The notes under the pieces were generated by a model. It worked only from the letters and a program-made list of their open reading frames with translations. It searched no databases and was not told where the DNA came from. A stretch of 15,951 nt of DNA, taken from assembly GCA_948497845.1 (NCBI GenBank), contig CAOOMX010000029.1:1-15951 (forward strand), read 5' to 3'. Made by a program: the position numbers and the translations under genes. Positions 7,184 through 15,033 of this stretch are shown piece by piece; position 1 is the first letter of the stretch; the number at the start of each line of letters is the position of its first letter. Source of the stretch: an uncultured Bacilli bacterium. GTDB lineage: Bacteria > Bacillota_I > Bacilli_A > RF39 > UBA660.

Positions 7184-7397
7184 TATTTAAAACCTCTTTC
7201 AAGACATTTTCGGCATATAAAAGTTCATCTTCGGTTAAACAAGTATCTAAACAATCATCTGTTTCATTATATTTTGCAATATAGTATTCTTCTATATCTT
7301 TATAAATAACGTAATTACTATCTTTAAAACGAAAAGTCATAACAACTTCCATCTCTACTTTCCCTTTTATTCTATCTTGTATTATTATTTTATCCAT
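7170..7397 (-). CDS. DUF1292-like small protein (75 aa)
   Basis: A small acidic protein resembling DUF1292 (B. subtilis YrzB type): a strand-rich first half with MEVVMTFRFKDSNYVIYKD, then an acidic stretch and a C-terminal helix EDELLYAENVLKEVLN. The family's function is unknown. AGGTG five bases before the ATG and an extended -10 promoter support the start. It is the first gene of a two-gene unit; its last 14 bases overlap the transglutaminase-like gene, which is unusual company, since DUF1292 genes in Bacilli more often sit with housekeeping genes. The family call rests on pattern, not an alignment. Confidence 0.7.
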   Translation of the reverse strand: MDKIIIQDRIKGKVEMEVVMTFRFKDSNYVIYKDIEEYYIAKYNETDDCLDTCLTEDELLYAENVLKEVLNNVKG

Positions 7398-7412
7398 AAT
7401 TACACCTAACTC

Positions 7413-7421
7413 ATTATACCA
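7413..7421 (-). promoter_or_regulatory. Extended -10 promoter of the DUF1292-like/transglutaminase unit
   Basis: TGGTATAAT on the minus strand, 15 bases before the start codon and just ahead of the AGGTG ribosome site. No clear -35. Confidence 0.6.
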
Positions 7422-7483
7422 AATTTATACTCCTTTGTCTTTCTTTTAATAATTTAGATTTAAACTTATGTAAATTACTGCTA

Positions 7484-7512
7484 TTGATTTTATACATAAA
7501 ATCTTCTATAAT
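7484..7512 (+). promoter_or_regulatory. Sigma-A promoter of the Nudix gene
   Basis: TTGATT (7484-7489), 17-base spacer, TATAAT (7507-7512). The predicted RNA starts just before the AGGTGA ribosome site, giving a very short leader. Confidence 0.75.
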
Positions 7513-7531
7513 TTTATAAAAGGTGAAAAAT

Positions 7532-8161
7532 ATGGAATATTTAGATTATTATGATGAATTTGGTAATCATTTAGGAGTAGAAACAAGAGAAAAAATACAT
7601 GAATTAGGCTTATGGCATAAAACAGTTCAAAACTGGTTATACACAAAAGATGGTAAAGTTCTTTTTCAAATTAGAAAAAACACTGGAAAATTCTATACAA
7701 CATCAAGTGGTCATGTAGATGCAGGTGAAACTTTAGAAGAAGCCTACATTCGTGAAACAAGAGAAGAAATAGGACTTGACATGACTAATGAAAATCCCAA
7801 AGTAATAGATTTAGTAACTTGGGTAATGGATAAAAAAAAGGATGGAAAAACAATTAAAGATAGAGCTAAATCAACTTTTTTTCTTGGATTATATGATGGA
7901 GACTTTAATGATTTTAAATTTGATACCAATGAAGTCCTAGGTGTTGTTTTAGTTGATGCAAAAGAAACACTTGATTTATTTAAAAAAGGTCATGGCCAAA
8001 TAGATGCATTATTAATTATTGACAAAAATGGTGTTAATGAACAAATAAAAAGACAAGTTGATTTTGATGAATTTTTACTTTTCGAAGGTGAAGATATTAT
8101 CCAAAAATATGGCAAAATTCTAACAAATGTTATTGAAGAAACCAAAAAGATCACATCATAG
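7532..8161 (+). CDS. Nudix hydrolase, IDI/YfcD-like (209 aa)
   Basis: Carries a complete Nudix box GX5EX7REUXEEXGU: residues 60-82, GHVDAGETLEE…RETREEIGL, with Gly60, Glu66, Arg74, Glu75, Glu78 and Glu79 in place to bind the metal of a nucleoside-diphosphate-type substrate. The N-terminal part (EYLDYYDEFGNHLG… LWHKTVQNWLY) is typical of the branch related to isopentenyl-diphosphate isomerase. The box argues for hydrolase chemistry; the substrate cannot be read. I prefer ATG 7532 because AGGTGA (7521-7526) is spaced five bases before it. An upstream in-frame GTG at 7523 would lie inside that ribosome site. It has its own promoter, is divergent from the DUF1292-like gene, and ends in a terminator shared with the metallophosphoesterase gene. 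Confidence 0.92.
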   Translation: MEYLDYYDEFGNHLGVETREKIHELGLWHKTVQNWLYTKDGKVLFQIRKNTGKFYTTSSGHVDAGETLEEAYIRETREEIGLDMTNENPKVIDLVTWVMDKKKDGKTIKDRAKSTFFLGLYDGDFNDFKFDTNEVLGVVLVDAKETLDLFKKGHGQIDALLIIDKNGVNEQIKRQVDFDEFLLFEGEDIIQKYGKILTNVIEETKKITS

Positions 8162-8170
8162 TGATCTTTT
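8145..8170. terminator. Bidirectional terminator between Nudix and metallophosphoesterase genes
   Basis: Perfect ten-base stem AAAAGATCAC (8145-8154) / GTGATCTTTT (8161-8170) with a six-base loop. It overlaps both stop codons, and the two convergent genes end only seven bases apart. Confidence 0.75.
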
Positions 8171-9017
8171 AATAACGAATAAATCTTCTAAGAACTGGAT
8201 CAGGCGTATCACTTTTTTCAACTTGATATAGCATTTTTTCTCTATCAAAAGGAACCAATTCATCTTCTAAAGTAAAGCCATCTTCTGTTTCTATCAAAAT
8301 AACATAACTGGCTAAGTCTACAAATCCATTTCTATCTCCAATACCAGCAGCACGAATAGCATAAAAATTAGTTGTTCCATCACTCTCATATACTTTCCAA
8401 TGGGTATGTCCCTGAATAATAGCATCCATTTCATGAATCATCTTTCCAGAAAAAAGCGGTTCCAAAGAAGCTGAAATATATCCTTTTTCAACTAATTCTT
8501 GCGCATGAGCTGCTACTTCTTCTTTAGCTAATGGACTATTGGTATAATAAAATTGTTCAAATCCACTTTTTCCAGCAAAAAAGCGGTCACAATATTGAAG
8601 TACATTTCTACACAAATAATCAAAGCGAACATCATTAGCAAAATGACATAAACCTATTTTTTTCCCTCCTAATGATAATTGAATGGAATGAGGAAAAGTT
8701 GCTATTTGTCGCTTTTGTTCATCCGTCAAATGACTTTCTGTCCAATACTGACTGGCTATTTTTCTATCATACATATAATAACGAAAAGGATATAACCCAA
8801 GTGTAATATAATCTTCTGCATTCCCAGCTATAGAAATAACATTTGCTTCATTTAAAACTTGCATAACTTCACTTGGATTTACTCCTACACTAACATTATC
8901 CCCTAAAGAATATATTTCGGTTATTCCTCTTTTCTTTACATCTGCTAAAATAGCCTCTACTGGTTCTAACATTGCATGCGCATCCGCTAATATTGCTATC
9001 TGTCTAAAATTTGTCAT
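8169..9017 (-). CDS. Calcineurin-like metallophosphoesterase (282 aa)
   Basis: All metal-site motifs of the superfamily are present: Asp12 and His14 (ILADAHAM), Asp40 (SLGDNVSVGVNP), Asn66 (IAGNAED), His125 (IGLCHFAND), and His204/His206 (IQGHTHW). GDN…GxNP and GNxE place it with the YfcE/Metallophos_2 branch of cytoplasmic phosphodiesterases and phosphatases; no signal peptide. The substrate cannot be told. A 100-residue insertion between the GNAED motif and GHTH contains a hydrophilic helical stretch. AGGGGAG four bases before the ATG and a near-consensus promoter support the start. It follows the UbiB-like gene on the same strand but has its own promoter. Confidence 0.9.
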   Translation of the reverse strand: MTNFRQIAILADAHAMLEPVEAILADVKKRGITEIYSLGDNVSVGVNPSEVMQVLNEANVISIAGNAEDYITLGLYPFRYYMYDRKIASQYWTESHLTDEQKRQIATFPHSIQLSLGGKKIGLCHFANDVRFDYLCRNVLQYCDRFFAGKSGFEQFYYTNSPLAKEEVAAHAQELVEKGYISASLEPLFSGKMIHEMDAIIQGHTHWKVYESDGTTNFYAIRAAGIGDRNGFVDLASYVILIETEDGFTLEDELVPFDREKMLYQVEKSDTPDPVLRRFIRY

Positions 9018-9040
9018 AAAGCTCCCCTAAAACGTCAGTT

Positions 9041-9069
9041 ATTCTACTACAATATAAATTTTTTGTCAA
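9041..9069 (-). promoter_or_regulatory. Sigma-A promoter of the metallophosphoesterase gene
   Basis: TTGACA (9069-9064), 17-base spacer, TAGAAT (9046-9041): the strongest -35 in the window. It starts four bases after the stop of the UbiB-like gene. Confidence 0.85.
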
Positions 9070-9073
9070 ACCT

Positions 9074-10483
9074 CTACCCTTTAAAGCAATCCAACACTTC
9101 ATTACAATTTTCAGTAAATTGATTCACTTTTTTATTTAACTCTCCTAAAGGCTTTAAAGCTTCACTTACTCCAGCAATAAGTCCTTTATCCAAAGTTGTT
9201 TGTAAAAACTTAGGTAAAATAGAGGATCCTACTTTAAAGACATCTTTTATATCTGAAACACATCTATTCACATAATATTCTGTAATTTGTTCCATTAATA
9301 AAGACTCTGTATCTATTTTATTATCTATAAAACGATTAATTCCATAAAGTGCTACAAAGGCCTTAGCCATAGTAAACAATACATCGGGAGGACTCATATT
9401 ATATTTTGTAAACACACCAATCATTTCTACAAAAAATTGAGTAACAGGAATCTCTCTAAATCTTTTGCAACACTCTTCTATATCTTGATAAAATTTATTA
9501 TTATCATAAGCAGTAAAAGAACTTTCTCTAGTTAATATTGCAATTAATTTATCTACATTTTGGTTATATGCAGAAAAGAACAAATCTTTAACAATTTTTT
9601 TATCTTCTCCATCTATCGTAAAGATTAAGCCCATATCTAAAAAACCGATACTACCATGTTCATCAATATAAATATTTCCACCATGTGGATCTCCATGAAA
9701 AACAACAGGCACATCACGAAAGAATGCATAAAAAGACAATTTAACATAATCATTCAAAGATTTACTAATTTTCAATTTATTTTTCTTAGAAAGAGACATT
9801 TGATTAATGGTTTTAGCAAAAATAAATTCCATTACAATAATATTTTCATTCGATAATTTTTTATAAACTCTAGGAACACGTATAGTAACTGTATTTTGTA
9901 CCTTGTTATTTACATTTTTGGCAAATTGAGAATATTTCACAATATTTCTAGCTTCATGTTTAAAATCAACTTCTTCTAAAATCCACGATAAATATAAATC
10001 TAAGGCTGTATCACTCCCCAAAATATTCTTAAAACGAAAAATTCTTCCATAACGACGTACGATTCTTTTCATTTGCTTTATATCTTTTTCTATCTTCCTA
10101 GTAATATCTTGCCGTCTTACTTTCAATGCCACAATATCCCCATTTTTTAATACTGCTTTATGCACTTGTGATATAGAAGCTGATCCAACCGGGTTAGGAT
10201 CTACATAACGAAATTTTTCTTCAATACTACAACCATATTCTTTTTCAATAATCTTTTTAATTTTCTTAAAATGTATTGGTTTACAATGATCACATATTTT
10301 TGATAAAAGAATACGATCATTTTCAGTAAAAAGATTCCCGTAATTTTGCATCGCCAAAATCTGAGCTAATTTAATATATACAACACCCATTTTTTCAACA
10401 AATGAAAGAATAACTTTTCCTGTATTCATCCTTAAAATAAATTTTTTAAAAAGCATTATAAAGCCATAAAAATATACACGCAT
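9074..10483 (-). CDS. UbiB/ABC1 (AarF) family kinase-like protein (469 aa)
   Basis: An atypical protein-kinase-like ATPase. Motifs in order: IKLAQ at 37-41 (the family KxGQ element, here Lys-Leu-Ala-Gln); GSASISQVHKA at 100-110 (the Ala-rich loop replacing the usual Gly-rich loop); Lys121 in VALKV; EEVDFKHEARN at 170-180; VMEF; HGDPHGGN at 263-270 (catalytic loop); and Asp283 in LDMG. UbiB/COQ8 relatives support quinone synthesis or lipid handling. No quinone genes are in this window, so its role here is open. It is shorter than UbiB (about 545) and I see no C-terminal membrane helices. AGGTGG four bases before the ATG supports the start. It lies 49 bases after the carboxypeptidase gene, with at most a weak promoter between. 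Confidence 0.93.
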   Translation of the reverse strand: MRVYFYGFIMLFKKFILRMNTGKVILSFVEKMGVVYIKLAQILAMQNYGNLFTENDRILLSKICDHCKPIHFKKIKKIIEKEYGCSIEEKFRYVDPNPVGSASISQVHKAVLKNGDIVALKVRRQDITRKIEKDIKQMKRIVRRYGRIFRFKNILGSDTALDLYLSWILEEVDFKHEARNIVKYSQFAKNVNNKVQNTVTIRVPRVYKKLSNENIIVMEFIFAKTINQMSLSKKNKLKISKSLNDYVKLSFYAFFRDVPVVFHGDPHGGNIYIDEHGSIGFLDMGLIFTIDGEDKKIVKDLFFSAYNQNVDKLIAILTRESSFTAYDNNKFYQDIEECCKRFREIPVTQFFVEMIGVFTKYNMSPPDVLFTMAKAFVALYGINRFIDNKIDTESLLMEQITEYYVNRCVSDIKDVFKVGSSILPKFLQTTLDKGLIAGVSEALKPLGELNKKVNQFTENCNEVLDCFKG

Positions 10484-10499
10484 AAAACCACCTACACAT

Positions 10500-10529
10500 A
10501 TTTTAATATATTAAATAGATAAATGCAAA
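10500..10529 (-). promoter_or_regulatory. Possible weak promoter of the UbiB-like gene
   Basis: TTTGCA (10529-10524), 18-base spacer, TAAAAT (10505-10500) in the 49-base gap. No terminator was seen after the preceding gene, so read-through is also likely. Confidence 0.35.
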
Positions 10530-10532
10530 ACA

Positions 10533-11705
10533 TTATTTTTTATGTGCTTTTTTCTTCTTTTTTAATCTTCTTACCAAAACCAAGAAAAAAACTATCACTA
10601 CCAAAAATAGATAAAGTACTGGATGATAAAAATCTAATGTTGTATCTAAAAATACATCAGTTTGGTACAAAAGCTCTTCTTCATGATAAACACTAACAAC
10701 GCCAAGCTTTTCACCCTCGCTCATTTTCGCCGTAATTTCATCAACGCCATCAAAAGAAATAGACAAATTTTCTGCTGTACCATTTTTTAAATATTTAGTT
10801 ATACTTTTATCAAGCTTAACCTCATAATTCTTTCTCTTTCCCCACTTAACAGGCAATGATGCAATGACTTTAGAAGGAGAAAGAAGGGTTTGATAACTAT
10901 AATTTTTGCTATAATAATCATAAATAGTTAATGTATCTTTAACAGCATTATAATTTTTATCTACTAATGATTTAATAACAACCAATAGATAATCCACACC
11001 ATTTATTTCACTAATTGAAGCAAGGCATCTACCAGCACCTTTAGTAAATCCACTTTTAGACCCCATAATAATACTAGTATCTAACATACTATAATGACTT
11101 AAAGTAGATCTCAGTTCCAACCCATTACTAGGAACTTTATAATACTTAGTTGTAAATATTTTTTTAAATACATCATTTTGTAAAGCATATTTTAATAAAC
11201 GAGCCACATCATTAGCAGTAGAATAATTATCTTCATGATCTTTTCCTATTGGATTTTGAAAATGGGTATTTTTTAATGCAATCTTCTTAGCCAAATCATT
11301 CATAAGATTAACAAAATTTTCTTGATTCCCCGATACTTTTCTTACTATAGCATTAACTGCATCTGCTCCGCTAGGAAGCATAACTCCATAAAGTAAATCC
11401 ATAACAGTTACTTTATCTCCTATTTTAAAGCCAGCTTCACTATACCCAACAGTACCATTAAAATCTTCTTCTTTAATCGTTATTATTTCTTCTAAATCTT
11501 TTACATTCTCTAAAGCAACAACAGTAGTCATAATTTTAGTAAGACTAGCAATACTTACTTTTTCATCGGCAAGTTCCTCATATAAAAGAGTATCATCTAA
11601 CATATTAAAAAGAACAATATGATGAGAAGTAACATCAAAATCCCGAGCTAAAACACAAATAGGAAAAACAAAAAGAAAAAGAACAGCTACAAATATCTTT
11701 TTCAT
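10533..11705 (-). CDS. D-alanyl-D-alanine carboxypeptidase, S11/PBP5 family (390 aa)
   Basis: A penicillin-binding-type serine enzyme that trims the terminal D-Ala of peptidoglycan stem peptides outside the membrane. The signal peptide is MKKIFVAVLFLFVFPICVLA. The active-site SxxK is Ser54-Leu-Thr-Lys57 (IASLTKIMT). The second motif reads Ser112-Gly-Ala114 (LPSGADA), where the classical motif has Asn, and the third reads Lys217-Ser-Gly219 (GSKSGFTKGAGRCL), where KTG is usual. NPIGKDHEDNYSTANDVARL is also typical of the family. A C-terminal hydrophobic helix (about 362-379) followed by a lysine-rich tail anchors it, unlike the amphipathic helix of E. coli PBP5. Its ATG overlaps the cysS stop (ATGA), implying translational coupling. 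It could be called dacA or dacF; the sequence does not decide. Confidence 0.9.
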   Translation of the reverse strand: MKKIFVAVLFLFVFPICVLARDFDVTSHHIVLFNMLDDTLLYEELADEKVSIASLTKIMTTVVALENVKDLEEIITIKEEDFNGTVGYSEAGFKIGDKVTVMDLLYGVMLPSGADAVNAIVRKVSGNQENFVNLMNDLAKKIALKNTHFQNPIGKDHEDNYSTANDVARLLKYALQNDVFKKIFTTKYYKVPSNGLELRSTLSHYSMLDTSIIMGSKSGFTKGAGRCLASISEINGVDYLLVVIKSLVDKNYNAVKDTLTIYDYYSKNYSYQTLLSPSKVIASLPVKWGKRKNYEVKLDKSITKYLKNGTAENLSISFDGVDEITAKMSEGEKLGVVSVYHEEELLYQTDVFLDTTLDFYHPVLYLFLVVIVFFLVLVRRLKKKKKAHKK

Positions 11706-13084
11706 TTTAATTCATAAACCGTCCCTTCTCTAGTATCTTTTAGAACAATACCCATACTTAACAATTCATCACGTATTGCATCTGCTTTATCAAACTCTTT
11801 ATTTTGTTTAAACACATTACGTTCTTCTATTTTCTTTAAAATAAAGTCTTCATTTTCATGTGTCATTACTTTTAATAAATCCAAAGATAATACCGTATCC
11901 CAAGCTTCAACTAAATTATATTTAGTAGCATCATCTACATCACTTTTTAATAAATCATATAAAAGAGTAAGAGCATTAGCAGTATTTAAATCATTTTCTA
12001 AAGCTTCTTTAAACTTTAAATCCCATAAAGCAAATACTCTTTCATCATAAGATGCACTTTTCACCAACTTTTTCGTTTTACCAATTAATTTTTTATAAGC
12101 ATTCTCTGCTCCATCTAAAGAAGAATAAGAAAAAGTTAATTGTTTACGATAATGACTCATCAAACATAAATAACGATAGCTTAATGGATTATAACCTTTT
12201 TCTTGCAAAAGACTAACCGTTAAAATAGCCCCATGACTTTTACTCATTTTACCAGTCTCATCATTTAAATGTTCATTATGAAACCAATATTTACACCATT
12301 GATGCCCTAAAAAAGATTCACTTTGAGCAATTTCATTCGTATGATGAGGAAAAATATTATCTACACCCCCACCATGAATATCCAAATATTCTCCTAAAAA
12401 GTTAAGAGAAATACCTGTACACTCAATATGCCAACCAGGATACCCAACACCCCAAGGACTATCCCATTTTAATTCTTGATCATCGAATTTTGACTTTGTA
12501 AACCACAAAACAAAATCCGTTTTATTCCGTTTATTTAAATCAACATCAACACCATCTCTTACTCCTACTACTAAGTCTTCTTCTTTATGATTTGTAAGTT
12601 GATAATAATCTTTTAATTTAGAAGTATCAAAATAAACATTTCCTTCACTTAAATAAGCAAAACCATCATCTAATAACTTAGAAATAATGTTAATATAATC
12701 TTTTATATGATCCGTTGCAGGACTAACAACATCTGGAACTCGATTATTTAAAAGTGCAAAATCATGAAAAAAAGCATCTGTATAAAATTTAGCAATATCC
12801 ATAACAGACTTATGCTCTTTTTTAGCACTCATAACCATTTTGTCATCACCAGTATCAGCATCACTAGATAAATGACCAACATCTGTAATATTCATAACTC
12901 TTTTTACATCATATCCCAAATAACGCAAAGTTTTATCTAAAACATCATGTCCAATATAATTCCGCATATTACCGATATGAGCGTAATGATATACTGTTGG
13001 TCCACAAGTATAAAAGCCTACTTTTTTCCCATTCCAAGGAATAAATTCTTCTTCTTTTTTAGTTAAAGTATTGTATAATTTCAT
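11702..13084 (-). CDS. cysS: Cysteinyl-tRNA synthetase
   Basis: A class I synthetase that charges tRNA-Cys. Signature HIGN at 36-39 (FYTCGPTVYHYAHIGNMR), KMSKS at 279-283, and zinc ligands Cys27, Cys222 (GWHIECTG), His247 and Glu251 (IFPHHTNEIAQ). The 460-residue length is normal. It starts two bases after the stop of the small membrane-protein gene; GGAG for its start lies inside that gene. Its TGA overlaps the ATG of the carboxypeptidase gene. No T-box leader is present, as expected for an internal operon gene. Confidence 0.98.
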   Translation of the reverse strand: MKLYNTLTKKEEEFIPWNGKKVGFYTCGPTVYHYAHIGNMRNYIGHDVLDKTLRYLGYDVKRVMNITDVGHLSSDADTGDDKMVMSAKKEHKSVMDIAKFYTDAFFHDFALLNNRVPDVVSPATDHIKDYINIISKLLDDGFAYLSEGNVYFDTSKLKDYYQLTNHKEEDLVVGVRDGVDVDLNKRNKTDFVLWFTKSKFDDQELKWDSPWGVGYPGWHIECTGISLNFLGEYLDIHGGGVDNIFPHHTNEIAQSESFLGHQWCKYWFHNEHLNDETGKMSKSHGAILTVSLLQEKGYNPLSYRYLCLMSHYRKQLTFSYSSLDGAENAYKKLIGKTKKLVKSASYDERVFALWDLKFKEALENDLNTANALTLLYDLLKSDVDDATKYNLVEAWDTVLSLDLLKVMTHENEDFILKKIEERNVFKQNKEFDKADAIRDELLSMGIVLKDTREGTVYELK

Positions 13085-13086
13085 TA

Positions 13087-13479
13087 TTATTTCTCCATTC
13101 TTGACAGACGTAAGAAAACACCTAAATCATCTAATTTCTCTAATTCTATCATATAATCCAAAGAATCAATATCTTTTTTTGATTCACTTTTAGTACCTAA
13201 TGTAACGTATGACATTTTCATATCATTTAGTACTAATAATTTCACTAAAAACTGACCTTCTCCAGCACAATCTCCTACACTACATCGATGATCTTCTACA
13301 TCTAATAATTTAACAACAGCTTCATCTTCTATAACAGCATAATCCATTTTATTTTCTAAAATAAAAGCTTTTCCAAATGTACCAATTGTTTTTTTACAGT
13401 CAAAAAAGAATTTATAAATTCCAAATCCAATAGTCCCTATAACAAGTATTGCAATTAAAAATCTAATCATTCTTTTCAT
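13087..13479 (-). CDS. Small membrane-anchored protein of unknown function (130 aa)
   Basis: Not recognised with confidence. An N-terminal hydrophobic helix (about 5-24) after MKRMIR acts as an uncleaved anchor or signal, leaving about 100 residues outside. The outer part has a cysteine pair in VEDHRCSVGDCAGEGQFLVKL. That pattern resembles bacterial lipoprotein-like domains with DSRCP…CVWAG…V, followed by strands (SYVTLGT); I treat the resemblance as a hint only. GAGG nine bases before the ATG supports the start. It sits between gltX (14 bases before) and cysS (2 bases after), so it is cotranscribed with both synthetases. Confidence 0.8.
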   Translation of the reverse strand: MKRMIRFLIAILVIGTIGFGIYKFFFDCKKTIGTFGKAFILENKMDYAVIEDEAVVKLLDVEDHRCSVGDCAGEGQFLVKLLVLNDMKMSYVTLGTKSESKKDIDSLDYMIELEKLDDLGVFLRLSRMEK

Positions 13480-13493
13480 TCTTTAAAACCTCA

Positions 13494-14906
13494 TTAAAAT
13501 CTTTCTAATATCTTATCCTTACCAATCAAATAAAGGGTATCAGCCAACTCAGGCCCATGCATCAAACCACTAGCTTGAATACGAATGGGCATAAATAAAA
13601 GTTTTCCTTTAACTCCAATCGATTCCTTAACATGCATAATAGCTTCACTAATATTCTCGATTGACCAAACCGACATTTTCTCTACTTCTTCTTTAAAGGC
13701 TTTAACAACATCTTTAATAATTGGATCACTTTCCATAAATTCTTTACATTCATCACTTAAACAAACATCTTGAAAGAAAGATTCTGTCATTTCATCGATT
13801 TGTGCCCCATAAGATAAATGTCTCTTATAAATTAAAAGTAAAGTATTAATCCAATCTTCACTTTTACCAGTTATATCTCTAGTAAAATATTTTTTAATCC
13901 AACTTAAATAAGTTTCATCATCCATTTCTTTAATATAATGAGCATTAAACCATTGTAATTTTTTTACATCATAACTACTAGAAGACTTACTAACACGTGC
14001 TTCATCAAAATTTTGAATTAATTCTTCCATAGAAAATACTTCTTGATTAATAGCAGGACTCCAACCTAATAAAACCAAGTAATTAACAATAGCATGAGGT
14101 AAATATCCTGTATTATAAAGATCCATAAAAGATGCATCTCCATTACGCTTAGAAAGTTTATTGCCATCTTCTCCTAAAACCATCGCCACATGAATATAGG
14201 TTGGTTTTTCCCAGCCAAAAGCTTCATATAAAAGATTATATTTAGCCGTTTGATCCAAATATTCTTTTCCTCTTATAACGTGTGTAATTTCCATTAAATG
14301 ATCATCTACAACATTAGCAAAATTATATGTTGGATACCCATCACTTTTAAGTAATATTTGATCATCTAAAATACTATTATCTATCTTTATTTTTCCATAG
14401 ATAACATCCTCTACAACAGTAACCCCTGTTTTAGGCATTTTTTGTCTAATAACATAAGGCACTCCATTTTTTAAATTTTCTTCTATTTTTTCTTTACTTA
14501 ATTTAGAACATCTTCCATCATATAAAAATGGTTTCTTACGAGCATTTGCTCTTTCTCTCATTGCTGATAATTCATCTTCAGTACAAAAACAATAGTAAGC
14601 ATGTCCCTTTTCAACTAATTCTAAAGCATATTTTTTATAAATATCTTTTCTTTCACTTTGAATATAAGGACCATATTCCTTTTCATTCATAGGACCTTCA
14701 TCAATCAAAAAACCACATAAATTTAATGTATCATAAATAAAATCGATAGCACCATCAACTTTACGTTCTTGATCTGTATCTTCAATACGAAGAATAAAAT
14801 CTCCATCATACTTTCTAGCTACTAAATATTCAAATATAGCTGTTCTTAAATTACCAATATGCATATATCCTGTTGGACTAGGTGCAAATCTTGTTCTAAT
14901 TTTCAT
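13494..14906 (-). CDS. gltX: Glutamyl-tRNA synthetase
   Basis: A class I synthetase that charges tRNA-Glu (and in many Firmicutes also tRNA-Gln, for later amidation). RFAPSPTGYMHIGNLRT at 6-22 carries the HIGH-type motif, KLSKR lies at 250-254, and Cys106, Cys108 and Cys133 suggest a zinc site. The 470-residue length is normal. The start agrees with the conserved N-terminus; the ribosome site is modest (GGATGTGAT). It is first in the tight cluster with the 130-aa protein gene, cysS and the carboxypeptidase gene, and divergent from XRE copy 2. The leader is too short for a T-box. Confidence 0.98.
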   Translation of the reverse strand: MKIRTRFAPSPTGYMHIGNLRTAIFEYLVARKYDGDFILRIEDTDQERKVDGAIDFIYDTLNLCGFLIDEGPMNEKEYGPYIQSERKDIYKKYALELVEKGHAYYCFCTEDELSAMRERANARKKPFLYDGRCSKLSKEKIEENLKNGVPYVIRQKMPKTGVTVVEDVIYGKIKIDNSILDDQILLKSDGYPTYNFANVVDDHLMEITHVIRGKEYLDQTAKYNLLYEAFGWEKPTYIHVAMVLGEDGNKLSKRNGDASFMDLYNTGYLPHAIVNYLVLLGWSPAINQEVFSMEELIQNFDEARVSKSSSSYDVKKLQWFNAHYIKEMDDETYLSWIKKYFTRDITGKSEDWINTLLLIYKRHLSYGAQIDEMTESFFQDVCLSDECKEFMESDPIIKDVVKAFKEEVEKMSVWSIENISEAIMHVKESIGVKGKLLFMPIRIQASGLMHGPELADTLYLIGKDKILERF

Positions 14907-14926
14907 AAATAATCACATCCATCATT

Positions 14927-14935
14927 ATTTTATCA
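14927..14935 (-). promoter_or_regulatory. Probable promoter of the gltX cluster
   Basis: TGA immediately before TAAAAT (14932-14927) gives an extended -10 about 20 bases before the gltX start. The -35 position is a T-tract with no consensus. Confidence 0.45.
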
Positions 14936-14978
14936 CATATTTCCCTTTAAAAAAAGTTGCTTTTTTTATACGTCTTAC

Positions 14979-14990
14979 GTTTATTTAAAC
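14979..14990. promoter_or_regulatory. Short dyad GTTTA-tt-TAAAC in the gltX/XRE divergent region
   Basis: Five-base arms with TACG repeats on both sides, upstream of a TATAAA (15010-15015) that could be the -10 of XRE copy 2. It does not resemble the TAGACTAA dyad before copy 1. Weak on its own. Confidence 0.3.
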
Positions 14991-15033
14991 ATACGCAAAG
15001 CGCATTTTCTATAAAATAAAATTGGTGAAGAAT

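Noticed and set aside
14949..14967. AAAAAAAG-ttg-CTTTTTTT hairpin in the gltX/XRE region as a terminator
   Set aside because: The stem has one G-C pair, no gene ends there, and it sits in a divergent promoter region; more likely chance A/T tracts.
14907..15021. T-box or other tRNA-sensing leader before gltX
   Set aside because: Only 115 bases separate gltX from the divergent gene region, the likely promoter lies about 20 bases from the start, and no T-box core sequence is seen.
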